A stretch of DNA of 64,000 bases from Stenotrophomonas indicatrix (GTDB lineage: Bacteria > Pseudomonadota > Gammaproteobacteria > Xanthomonadales > Xanthomonadaceae), in assembly GCF_002750975.1 (NCBI RefSeq), contig NZ_PEJS01000001.1:1488001-1552000 (forward strand). Reading direction: 5' to 3'. Below, one piece after another: positions 25,814-35,233 of the stretch; positions within the stretch are counted from its first letter, which is position 1, and each line of letters begins with the position of its first letter. The notes under the pieces are model-generated. The model did not search any database and was not told the origin of the DNA. It saw nothing but the letters and a program-made list of their open reading frames with translations. Position numbers and translations under genes: made by a program.

Positions 25814-26950
25814 ATGAGCATTCCAGAGCTTTCCCCCGAGCGGGCGCGCGCGCGCGTGGCCCATGGTGCGGTGCTGATCGACGTGCGCGAGGCGCACGAG
25901 CGGGCCGGCGGCATGGCCGAGGGCGCGCGTGGCGTGGCCAAGGCTGAACTGCTGGACGACCCCGCCGCGCACCTGCCTGTGCCGGAACAGGAAATCCTGC
26001 TGATCTGCCAGAGCGGCAAGCGCTCGGCAGATGCAGCGCAGGCGCTGCTGGATGCGGGCTATGCCAACGTCGCCTCCGTTGCCGGCGGCACCGTGGCCTG
26101 GCGCGAGCAGGCGCTGCCGCTGGTGCAGCCACTGAGCAGCGTCGCCGACCGCGATTTCTATGACCGCTATTCGCGCCACCTGCTGCTGCCGCAGGTGGGC
26201 GAGGCCGGCCAGCGCCGCCTGCAGCAGTCGCGGGTGCTGGTGCTGGGCGCGGGCGGCCTGGGCGCGCCGGCCGGGTTCTACCTGGCGGCCGCCGGGGTAG
26301 GGCACCTGCGTTTTGCCGACCACGACCGTGTCGAGCGCAGCAACCTGCACCGGCAGATCGTGCATACCGAGGCCAGCGTCGGCCAGCTGAAGGTTGATTC
26401 GGCACGTGAGCGGCTGCTGGCGTTGAACCCGTCCATCGAGGTCGAGGCCGTGCCCGAGCGGGTCACCTCGGAGAACGTGGACCGCCTGCTGCAGGACGTT
26501 GACGTGGTGCTGGATGGTTCGGACAACTTCCCCTTGCGCTACCTGCTCAACGACGCCTGCATCAAGCACGCCACGCCGATGGTCTACGCCGCCATCGAGC
26601 GCTTCGACGGCCAGGTGAGCGTGTTCGATGCCGGCCGCCAGCGCGGCGTGGCGCCGTGCTACCGCTGCCTGTTCCCGGAGCCGCCGCCGCCGGAGTTCGC
26701 GCCCAACTGCTCCGAAGCGGGCGTGCTGGGCGTGCTGCCGGGCCTCGCGGGTGTGCTGCAGGCCACCGAGGTGCTGAAGCTGCTGCTGGGCATCGGCGAA
26801 CCGTTGGTGGGCCGCCTGCTGCGCTTTGATGCGCTGGGCATGCGCTTCCGCGAGACCCGCATCAGCCCCGACCCGCAGTGCGCGGTGTGCGCGCCGGGCG
26901 CGCCGTTCCCGGGGTACATCGATTACGCCGCGTTCTGTCGGGGCGGGTGA
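25814..26950 (+). CDS. Rhodanese-ThiF/MoeB fusion adenylyltransferase
   Basis: The 378-residue product joins two domains. The first ~110 residues are a rhodanese domain, with VLIDVREAHER and the active loop LLICQSGKRSADAA (catalytic Cys). The rest is an E1-like adenylating domain, starting YSRHLLLPQVGEAGQRRL and including LGAGGLGAPAGFYLAAAGVG and DGSDNFPLRYLLND. Zinc-binding Cys pairs are in APCYRCLFPEPP and PQCAVCAPG. MoeB and ThiF activate the C-terminal glycine of small sulfur carriers. Eukaryotic MOCS3 has the rhodanese domain at the C terminus, so here the order is reversed. It probably supplies sulfur for molybdopterin or thiamine. Confidence 0.9.
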   Translation: MSIPELSPERARARVAHGAVLIDVREAHERAGGMAEGARGVAKAELLDDPAAHLPVPEQEILLICQSGKRSADAAQALLDAGYANVASVAGGTVAWREQALPLVQPLSSVADRDFYDRYSRHLLLPQVGEAGQRRLQQSRVLVLGAGGLGAPAGFYLAAAGVGHLRFADHDRVERSNLHRQIVHTEASVGQLKVDSARERLLALNPSIEVEAVPERVTSENVDRLLQDVDVVLDGSDNFPLRYLLNDACIKHATPMVYAAIERFDGQVSVFDAGRQRGVAPCYRCLFPEPPPPEFAPNCSEAGVLGVLPGLAGVLQATEVLKLLLGIGEPLVGRLLRFDALGMRFRETRISPDPQCAVCAPGAPFPGYIDYAAFCRGG

Positions 26951-26955
26951 ACCCG

Positions 26956-27027
26956 GTAGCGCCGGGCCATGCCCGGCGGATGTATCTGCGCGCGCCGCTG
27001 CGCTCGCCGGGCATGGCCCGGCGCTAC
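26956..27027. repeat. Inverted pair of SMAG repeats
   Basis: Copies at 26956-26977 (plus) and 27006-27027 (minus) face each other about 28 bases apart, right after the stop of the rhodanese-ThiF gene. The dimer may act as a 3' hairpin for that transcript. Confidence 0.88.
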
Positions 27028-27170
27028 CGTTTATGGTTTCGGGATGATGCGCGGGGCCACTCCCGCTATCGTTCCATCTCCAAGACAATAAAACGCAACA
27101 CACGTGCTATTGCCGTCATCGGTGTTGCTCTATCGTTGAGGCCGATTTCGATTTCCGGGGAACCCACCGC

Positions 27171-29003
27171 ATGGCGGTAGAAGCAGCGACCAGCGAGCTG
27201 GTCAAGGTCGTCGCCCTGTTGGGCGCAGCGGTGGTGATGGTGCCGCTGTTCCGTCGGCTCGGCCTGGGCTCGGTGCTGGGCTACTTCGCCGCCGGCCTGG
27301 CGATCGGCCCGTTCGGGCTGGGCTGGTTCTCCGACCCGCAGGCGATCCTGCATACCGCCGAACTCGGCGTGGTCATGTTCCTGTTCGTCATCGGCCTGGA
27401 AATGCGGCCCTCGCACCTGTGGAGCCTGCGCAAGGAAATCTTCGGGCTGGGCACGCTGCAGATCGTCACCTGCGCGCTGGTGCTGACCAGCATCGCCAAG
27501 CTGTTCGGGCTGCCGTGGCAGATCGCCTTCATCGGCGCCACCGGTTTCGTGCTGACTTCCACTGCGGTGGTGATGCAACTGCTGGCCGAGCGCGGCGACA
27601 TCGCGCTGCCGTCGGGGCAGAAGATCGTCTCGATCCTGTTGTTCGAAGACCTGCTGATCGTGCCGTTGCTGGCGCTGGTCGCGTGGATGGCACCGGCTGC
27701 GGGCAGTGCCGATGGCGAGGGCTCGCGCTGGATGTCGGTGGCGATCGGCGTGGGTGCCATCGTCGGCCTGGTGCTGGTCGGCCGCTTCCTGCTCAATCCG
27801 CTGTTCCGCGTGCTGGCCGAATCGAAGGCGCGCGAAGTGATGACCGCTGCCGCACTGCTGGTGGTGCTGGGCGCGGCGCTGCTGATGCAGCTGTCCGGGT
27901 TGTCGATGGCGATGGGCGCGTTCCTGGCGGGCGTGCTGCTGAGCGAATCGACCTTCCGCCACCAGATCGAAGCAGACATCGAACCGTTCCGCGGCATCCT
28001 GCTGGGCCTGTTCTTCCTCAGCGTGGGCATGGCGCTGGACCTGGGCGTGGTGGCCGGCAACTGGCCGATGATCCTCGGCCTGGTGGTGGCGCTGATGGCG
28101 GCCAAGGCGTTGTGCATCTACGTGGTTGCGCGCCTGATGGGCAGTGACCACGCGCAGGCGCTGGACCGTGGCGTGCTGATGGCGCAGGGCGGCGAGTTCG
28201 CCTTCGTGCTGTTCTCGGCCGCAGCCAGTGCCGGGGTGATCAGCCTGGACATCAATGCCAACTTCACCGCTGTGGTGGTGTTGTCGATGGCACTGACGCC
28301 GCTGGTGGTGCTGGTCTACAAGCGCGTGGCGCCGACGCCGACCGTCAGCCTGGAAGGCGTGGATACCGCCGATGGCCTGTCCGGCAGCGTGCTGCTGATC
28401 GGTTTCGGCCGCTTCGGCCAGGTGGCCAGCCAGTCGCTGCTGGCCCGCGACGTGGACGTGACCATCATCGACAACGACGTGGAGATGATCCACAACGCCG
28501 AGCGCTTCGGTTTCAAGATCTATTACGGCGACGGCACCCGTCTGGACGTACTGCATGCGTCCGGCGCGGGCAGTGCGCGGGCGGTCGCGGTGTGCGTGAA
28601 CAATGCCGAAGACGCCGACCGCATCGTCGAACTGGTGGCGCACCAGTTCCCGCAGGCCAAGCTGCTGGTGCGCTCGTTCGACCGCGAGCATTCGCTGCGG
28701 CTGATCCATGCCGGTGTGGACTTCCAGATCCGCGAAACCTTCGAGTCGGCGCTGCTGTTCGGGCAGGCGGCGCTGGTGGAGCTGGGCGCGGAGGAAGACG
28801 ACGCGCGCGAGATTGCCGAGCAGATCCGCGAGCGCGATGCCGAGCGCTTCGAACTGGAAATGGCCGGTGGCAGCCTGAGGGCCGGCGCGCACATGGTGTT
28901 CGGCAGCGCGCTGCCGGGTGTGCCGACGCCGACGCCGTTTACCGCGCCCAAGCGCAAGGCGCGCACGCTCAATGCGGATGAAGTGCCGGAAGAAGAGGAA
29001 TGA
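27171..29003 (+). CDS. CPA2-family cation:proton antiporter (KefB/KefC-like)
   Basis: A 610-residue product with 12-13 hydrophobic helices making a Na+/H+-exchanger domain (GYFAAGLAIGPFGLGWF..., ELGVVMFLFVIGLEM, SLSMAMGAFLAGVLLSES). A cytoplasmic TrkA-N/RCK domain follows, starting GSVLLIGFGRFGQVASQSLL around residue 405. This is the Kef layout: glutathione-gated K+ efflux that acidifies the cytoplasm and protects against electrophiles. The ancillary KefF/KefG oxidoreductase gene is not next to it. The C-terminal acidic tail (DEVPEEEE) is unusual but minor. YbaL-like function is an alternative. Confidence 0.9.
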   Translation: MAVEAATSELVKVVALLGAAVVMVPLFRRLGLGSVLGYFAAGLAIGPFGLGWFSDPQAILHTAELGVVMFLFVIGLEMRPSHLWSLRKEIFGLGTLQIVTCALVLTSIAKLFGLPWQIAFIGATGFVLTSTAVVMQLLAERGDIALPSGQKIVSILLFEDLLIVPLLALVAWMAPAAGSADGEGSRWMSVAIGVGAIVGLVLVGRFLLNPLFRVLAESKAREVMTAAALLVVLGAALLMQLSGLSMAMGAFLAGVLLSESTFRHQIEADIEPFRGILLGLFFLSVGMALDLGVVAGNWPMILGLVVALMAAKALCIYVVARLMGSDHAQALDRGVLMAQGGEFAFVLFSAAASAGVISLDINANFTAVVVLSMALTPLVVLVYKRVAPTPTVSLEGVDTADGLSGSVLLIGFGRFGQVASQSLLARDVDVTIIDNDVEMIHNAERFGFKIYYGDGTRLDVLHASGAGSARAVAVCVNNAEDADRIVELVAHQFPQAKLLVRSFDREHSLRLIHAGVDFQIRETFESALLFGQAALVELGAEEDDAREIAEQIRERDAERFELEMAGGSLRAGAHMVFGSALPGVPTPTPFTAPKRKARTLNADEVPEEEE

Positions 29004-29028
29004 CCGTCACGCGCCGCGCTTCGCGCTC

Positions 29029-29141
29029 GCCGGGCATGGCCCGGCGCTACCGGGGCGTCGCGCGATTCCGTCGGTAGCGCCGGGCCATGCCCGGCGAGCG
29101 CAGCGGGCGCAGCAATCCGGTAGCGCCGGGCCATGCCCGGC
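29029..29141. repeat. Three SMAG repeats upstream of folD
   Basis: Copies at 29029-29050 (minus), 29074-29095 (plus) and 29120-29141 (plus). The first two form an inverted dimer, and the third is a direct repeat of the second that shares the same flanking CGAGCGCAGCGG. That shared flank suggests local duplication of the unit. Confidence 0.88.
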
Positions 29142-29211
29142 GAGCGCAGCGGTGGGCGAGGGGGCGTGAATCGGGGACAATAGCGTCCCCGCCGCCCCAC
29201 GCCCGCACCCG

Positions 29212-30090
29212 ATGACCGACTCCGCCCCCCAGCTTCCTGCCCGCATCCTCGATGGCCGCCGTATCGCCGAGGACCTGCTCGACAGCCTGAAGGTGCGGGT
29301 CGACGCCCGTGTTGCCGCCGGTGGCAGCCGCCCCGGCCTGGCCGTGGTGCTGGTGGGTGGCGACCCGGCCTCGACCGTGTACGTGCGCAACAAGCGTCGC
29401 GCGGCCGAGAAGGTCGGCATCGAGGCCTATGACTACGACCTGCCGGCCGGCACCACCGAGGCCGAGCTGCTCGACCTGATCGACCAGCTCAACGCCGATC
29501 CGAAGATCAACGGCATCCTGATCCAGCTGCCGCTGCCGGGCATTCCCGATGCGCGCCGGCTGATCCAGCGCATCGACCCGCGCAAGGACGTGGATGGTTT
29601 CCATCCGGAAAACGTCGGCCACCTGGCCCTGCGCGAGTTCGGCCTGCGCCCGTGCACCCCGCGTGGCATCACCACGCTGCTGGGCCACACCGACCAACCG
29701 GTGCGCGGCCGCAACGCCACCATCGTCGGCGTCAGCAACCACGTCGGCCGGCCGATGGGCCTGGAGCTGCTGATCGCCGGCTGTACCGTGACCAGCTGCC
29801 ACAAGTTCACCCCCAAGGACGTGCTGGAACAGGCCGTGCGCAACGCCGACATCCTGGTGGTGGCGGTGGGCCGGCCGGACATCGTGCCGGGCGAGTGGGT
29901 GAAGCCGGGCGCGGTGGTGATCGACGTTGGCATCAACCGCTTGGATGACGGTCGGTTGGTGGGCGATGTCGGGTTTGAGGCCGCAGCGCAGCGGGCGAGC
30001 TGGATCACCCCGGTGCCGGGTGGCGTAGGCCCGATGACCGTGGCCACGTTGATGCAGAACACGTTGGAAGCGGCGGAAGCCGGGAACTGA
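29212..30090 (+). CDS. folD: Bifunctional methylenetetrahydrofolate dehydrogenase / methenyl-THF cyclohydrolase
   Basis: The 292-residue FolD interconverts 5,10-methylene-, methenyl- and 10-formyl-tetrahydrofolate with NADP, feeding purine and formyl-methionine synthesis. Key segments are present: [27 protein letters not shown] with the catalytic Tyr-x-x-x-Lys, [10 protein letters not shown], and the NADP site [14 protein letters not shown] with [20 protein letters not shown]. The end of the domain, [15 protein letters not shown], is complete. A GACAAT hexamer about 30 bases upstream may be the -10 box. The gene stands alone between SMAG clusters, ahead of the guanine nucleotide genes. Confidence 0.96.
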   Translation: MTDSAPQLPARILDGRRIAEDLLDSLKVRVDARVAAGGSRPGLAVVLVGGDPASTVYVRNKRRAAEKVGIEAYDYDLPAGTTEAELLDLIDQLNADPKINGILIQLPLPGIPDARRLIQRIDPRKDVDGFHPENVGHLALREFGLRPCTPRGITTLLGHTDQPVRGRNATIVGVSNHVGRPMGLELLIAGCTVTSCHKFTPKDVLEQAVRNADILVVAVGRPDIVPGEWVKPGAVVIDVGINRLDDGRLVGDVGFEAAAQRASWITPVPGGVGPMTVATLMQNTLEAAEAGN

Positions 30091-30119
30091 CCGCACTGGG
30101 CTGCTTGCCGTGGGGCTTG

Positions 30120-30338
30120 GTAGCGCCCGGCCATGCCCGGCGGATTGTTGCGGCGCCGCTGCGCTCGCCGGGCATGGCCCGGCGCTACCGGGGTCGCGTC
30201 GATGCCCCGTACTTCCCGCCGGTCCGCATGACCCGCTCCTGGTAGGTGCCAACCTTGGTTGGCACGAACAATCAGGCGCCAGCTCCCCATATGGGGCAAA
30301 GGCCTTCCGGTTGTGTGCCAACCAAGGTTGGCACCTAC
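30120..30338. repeat. Two SMAG dimers of different subtype between folD and guaB
   Basis: The 366-base gap holds no gene. An inverted pair of the CCGGGCATGG type lies at 30120-30141 (plus, with a stem variant GTAGCGCCCGG) and 30167-30188 (minus). A second inverted pair, of the GTGCCAACC type, lies at 30242-30265 (plus) and 30315-30338 (minus). The subtypes pair only with their own kind. Confidence 0.88.
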
Positions 30339-30402
30339 CAAGGGCGACGCACCGGCGTCTGAACCAATTGCCGCCCGCGCGACACTGCGTCGCATCTACC
30401 CC

Positions 30403-31920
<1,518 letters not shown>

Positions 31921-31932
31921 TGCGGGACGAGC

Positions 31933-31970
31933 AAAGAGGAACGAGGAAGCTGATTCCCGTTCCTCTTTCT
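31933..31970 (+). terminator. Terminator-like hairpin between guaB and guaA
   Basis: AAAGAGGAACG (31933-31943) and CGTTCCTCTTT (31958-31968) give an 11-bp perfect stem with a 14-base loop and T-rich 3' arm. It may end or weaken transcription before guaA. Confidence 0.65.
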
Positions 31971-32029
31971 CCATCTGCCGCTGAAAAATTCTGACGTTTT
32001 CGTTTTCCCTACTGCATTGCCGGGGCGCC

Positions 32030-33595
32030 ATGACCAACATCCATAACGACAAGATCCTCATCCTCGATTTCGGCGCGCAGTACACGCAGCTGATTGCCCG
32101 CCGCATCCGCGAGCTGGGCGTCTACTGCGAAATCTGGGCGTGGGACCACAACCCGGCCGAGATCGCGGCGTTCGGCGCCAAGGGCATCATCCTGTCCGGT
32201 GGCCCGGAATCGACCACGCTGCCGGGCGCGCCCGCCGCGCCGCAGGAAGTGTTCGACAGCGGCCTGCCGATCTTCGGCATCTGCTACGGCATGCAGACCC
32301 TGGCCGCGCAGCTGGGCGGTGCCACCGAAGCGGCTGACCAGCGCGAATTCGGCCACGCCGAAGTGAACGTGATCAACCCGGATGCGCTGTTCAAGGGCCT
32401 GAGCGACCACGGCGGCGAGCCGAAGTTGAACGTCTGGATGAGCCACGGCGACCACGTCTCCGTTGCGCCGCCGGGCTTCACCATCACCGCCACCACCGAC
32501 CGCATTCCGGTGGCCGCCATGGCCAACGAAGAAAAGCGCTGGTACGGCGTGCAGTTCCACCCGGAAGTGACCCACACCCTGCAGGGCCAGGCGCTGCTGC
32601 GCCGCTTCGTGGTGGATGTGTGCGGCTGCCAGACCCTGTGGACCGCCGCCAACATCATCGACGACCAGATTGCCCGCGTGCGCGAACAGGTGGGCGATGA
32701 CGAAGTGATCCTGGGCCTGTCCGGCGGCGTCGATTCGTCCGTGGTGGCCGCACTGCTGCACAAGGCCATCGGCGAGAAGTTGACCTGCGTGTTCGTGGAT
32801 ACCGGCCTGCTGCGCTGGCAGGAAGGCGACCAGGTGATGGCGATGTTTGCCGAGCACATGGGCGTGAAGGTCGTGCGCGTGAATGCCGCCGACCGTTACT
32901 TCAGCGCGCTGGAAGGCGTGAGCGACCCGGAAGCCAAACGCAAGATCATCGGCAACCTGTTCGTTGAGATCTTCGACGAAGAGTCGAACAAGCTGAAGAA
33001 CGCCAAGTGGCTGGCGCAGGGCACCATCTACCCGGACGTGATCGAGTCGGCCGGCAGTAAGACCGGCAAGGCGCATGTGATCAAGAGCCACCACAACGTG
33101 GGCGGCCTGCCGGAGCACATGAAGCTGGGCCTGGTGGAGCCGCTGCGCGAGCTGTTCAAGGACGAAGTGCGCCGCCTGGGCGTTGAGCTGGGCCTGCCGC
33201 GCAGCATGGTCTACCGCCATCCGTTCCCGGGCCCGGGCCTGGGCGTGCGCATTCTGGGTGAAGTGAAGCGCGAGTACGCCGAACTGCTGGCCAAGGCCGA
33301 TGCCATCTTCATTGATGAGCTGCGCAAGGCGGATCTGTACGACAAGACCAGCCAGGCGTTTGCCGTGTTCCTGCCGGTGAAGTCGGTGGGCGTGGTGGGC
33401 GACGCGCGCGCTTATGAGTGGGTGATTGCGCTGAGGGCCGTGGAAACGATCGACTTCATGACGGCGCATTGGGCGCATCTGCCGTATGAGTTCCTGGGTA
33501 CGGTGAGCAACCGGATCATCAATGAGTTGCGGGGGGTGTCGCGGGTGGTTTATGACATCTCGGGGAAGCCGCCGGCTACTATTGAGTGGGAATGA
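32030..33595 (+). CDS. guaA: GMP synthase (glutamine-hydrolysing)
   Basis: The 521-residue enzyme aminates XMP to GMP. The N-terminal class I glutamine amidotransferase has the nucleophile Cys85 in [14 protein letters not shown] and the His/Glu pair in [12 protein letters not shown]. The ATP pyrophosphatase domain has the PP-loop [16 protein letters not shown]. The C-terminal dimerisation domain ends [17 protein letters not shown], the usual conserved finish. The last 12 bases (GAGTGGGAATGA) are the sequence known as the integration core for islands that target guaA, and a foreign-looking region begins right after. Confidence 0.97.
   Translation: MTNIHNDKILILDFGAQYTQLIARRIRELGVYCEIWAWDHNPAEIAAFGAKGIILSGGPESTTLPGAPAAPQEVFDSGLPIFGICYGMQTLAAQLGGATEAADQREFGHAEVNVINPDALFKGLSDHGGEPKLNVWMSHGDHVSVAPPGFTITATTDRIPVAAMANEEKRWYGVQFHPEVTHTLQGQALLRRFVVDVCGCQTLWTAANIIDDQIARVREQVGDDEVILGLSGGVDSSVVAALLHKAIGEKLTCVFVDTGLLRWQEGDQVMAMFAEHMGVKVVRVNAADRYFSALEGVSDPEAKRKIIGNLFVEIFDEESNKLKNAKWLAQGTIYPDVIESAGSKTGKAHVIKSHHNVGGLPEHMKLGLVEPLRELFKDEVRRLGVELGLPRSMVYRHPFPGPGLGVRILGEVKREYAELLAKADAIFIDELRKADLYDKTSQAFAVFLPVKSVGVVGDARAYEWVIALRAVETIDFMTAHWAHLPYEFLGTVSNRIINELRGVSRVVYDISGKPPATIEWE
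33584..33595 (+). other. Putative island attachment core at the 3' end of guaA
   Basis: GAGTGGGAATGA at the end of guaA agrees with the core used by guaA-targeting tyrosine recombinases of genomic islands. A near copy with one base missing, GAGTGGAATGAG, lies 300 bases downstream at 33884-33895. No integrase gene is visible in the window, so the attachment role is inferred. Confidence 0.5.
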
Positions 33596-33607
33596 GTTGA
33601 GAGAACG

Positions 33608-33634
33608 AGGGCGCCGAGAGGCGCCCTTGTTTTT
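33608..33634 (+). terminator. Intrinsic terminator after guaA
   Basis: AGGGCGCC-GAGA-GGCGCCCT is an 8-bp perfect stem followed by TGTTTTT. It is correctly placed to end guaA. Confidence 0.88.
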
Positions 33635-34093
33635 GGAGCGGCGCTCATTTCTACCCCGGGTCAACTTTGGTGTTTGCTGGGATACCGTACCCTGAAATGC
33701 GATCGAGCTGTGCCCCACAGCGAGGCTGGCGTGGACATTCTGGATGCGTAGCTTGTGGCCGGGCTAAGGTGCGCAAGCACGACTACAGGGTGGCTTTCGA
33801 GCTGAAGCGGATAAACGTTCGCTAACCTGTCTTCAAGCAGCGGGGCAGACTCCTTCCTCTCGTCGCGAACAGTAGCTCTTGGCGAGTGGAATGAGGTCAG
33901 GGGGAGTGATTTGGCTAGGCTTGCCGGTAGCGCATGACTCTGCTGGTTGCCTGTGCAGTGTTTTCAGTCGTAGCATTCTCAAACTACCGCAATCATGGAG
34001 TTAACTGTGAACTGGACTAGACGCCCATCCCAATCGCTCCGGCGTCACGGTTCGACTTGGATCCAGAGTTAGCCACCCAGAGCGATACCCAAG
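33635..34093. other. Gene-free left flank of the accessory region
   Basis: About 460 bases with no convincing gene. Base composition shifts here towards AT. It contains the degenerate attachment-like GAGTGGAATGAG (33884-33895). A short open stretch near 33760-33825 ends in AFELKRINVR and then stops; it has no start context and is too short to call. No promoter could be fixed. Confidence 0.4.
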
Positions 34094-34786
34094 ATGGTCG
34101 AAAAAATAAGAGTCTCTTTGTGGGACATATTCTCCTTCTTCCTCACTGGCCTTCTTGCCACATTTGTGCTGGCGGCAATGTTCGTGGCCTATGGTGATGT
34201 CACACTTAAAGAGCTGTTTGACGCGATTTCCACTTTCCCAGCATCCGTTACGCTTGTTGGTGCGCCGCTTGCCTTTACGCTTTTCGGAATGGTTATAGAG
34301 CCTTTTTCAAATTACTTCGACAGCTACATCTCGAGGTTCAATTTGGGCTGGATATCAAGGCCGAAGAAGAAACATAGTGAAGAAGAGGCTGTTCTTAGAG
34401 AGGAGATTAGATTTGCCTATATGGGGTCTCTAAATGGGAAGATCGAAAACCCATTTTCGATATGCAAAGAGTATGTGGAAACCAAGCAGCTAAGCACCAC
34501 GTTCATGGTGTACTTGTCTAGATACGGCTTCTATCGTAATTGTGCTTTCATCTCTGTCGCGTCTGGCATTTGCTCCTTCTTTTTTGCTTCTACATGGTGC
34601 AGTGCGACTCTGGGGCTGTTGTGCGGGTTGCTAGTAGCTGCTGTCTTCAAACGGCGGGCCGGGGATTTTTACAGTTTGATGGCTCCAGCCGTGTACCGAG
34701 CGTTCCTTATTGATAAGATCTCATGGGTGCCTGGGGCTGGGTCAGATAATTCGCAAAAATTGAAAGATCCTCCCGACGCGACTTAG
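34094..34786 (+). CDS. Multi-pass membrane protein of unknown function
   Basis: The 230-residue product has about four membrane helices: residues ~10-32 (IFSFFLTGLLATFVLAAMFVA), ~50-68 (VTLVGAPLAFTLFGMVI), and a close pair at ~150-190 (FISVASGICSFFFASTW, LGLLCGLLVAAVF). A charged cytoplasmic loop (RPKKKHSEEEAVLREEI) lies between the pairs. I recognise no family. The codon use is AT-rich compared with guaA. It stands alone, ~450 bases ahead of the DAC-domain gene and on the same strand. A membrane effector driven by that gene's nucleotide signal is possible, but only the neighbourhood suggests it. Confidence 0.65.
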   Translation: MVEKIRVSLWDIFSFFLTGLLATFVLAAMFVAYGDVTLKELFDAISTFPASVTLVGAPLAFTLFGMVIEPFSNYFDSYISRFNLGWISRPKKKHSEEEAVLREEIRFAYMGSLNGKIENPFSICKEYVETKQLSTTFMVYLSRYGFYRNCAFISVASGICSFFFASTWCSATLGLLCGLLVAAVFKRRAGDFYSLMAPAVYRAFLIDKISWVPGAGSDNSQKLKDPPDAT

Positions 34787-35233
34787 TTGAGTGACTGTAA
34801 TGTGGCGCCGCGGCTCGAGCCATTGCTAGTACCTTCTAAGTGCAAGCAAGGATGTTACCTTGGTCAGGCATTTGTATTCGCACGATAACTCGCAGGGCGC
34901 TGTGATTAGCTGATTCGGGCTCTCGCCGTAGAATGTGGTTAAGTCAGTCTTGGCCTTGGCCGCGCTCTCTACTGTTTTCAATTGACGCATCGGCGGAGGC
35001 GGTCAGGGGACTTCTAATATGACTAGTCTGTGGGCGGGGCACCTAGTCTATCCGCGCATCGATATGCAATTACTGCCATGTCCTTGTCGCTCTGCACTGC
35101 TGTTGAGTGGGTTCTCCGCTATAGTTGCGTGGTAAGGGGTGCTGGACCTTAGGTCTAGAGCTAGGCGGGGCAGGGGATAAGAGATAAGGATGTTGGATGC
35201 TGGTGAGAATGCTGAGCGTTCGGAGGATGGAAA
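34787..35233. other. Gene-free gap before the DAC-domain gene
   Basis: About 450 bases with no supported gene. The minus-strand open frame crossing 35048-35482 is Arg/Ser-rich and runs antisense into the DAC-domain gene, so it was not called. The gap probably carries the promoter of the downstream gene. A good ribosome binding site, GGAGG, lies at its very end (35222-35226). Confidence 0.4.

Noticed and set aside
33760..33825. Short open stretch ending AFELKRINVR as a transposase remnant
   Set aside because: Too short to assign and without a start context.
35103..35111. TTGAGTGGG as another attachment copy inside the AT-rich region
   Set aside because: Nine bases match by chance level and the rest of the core is absent.
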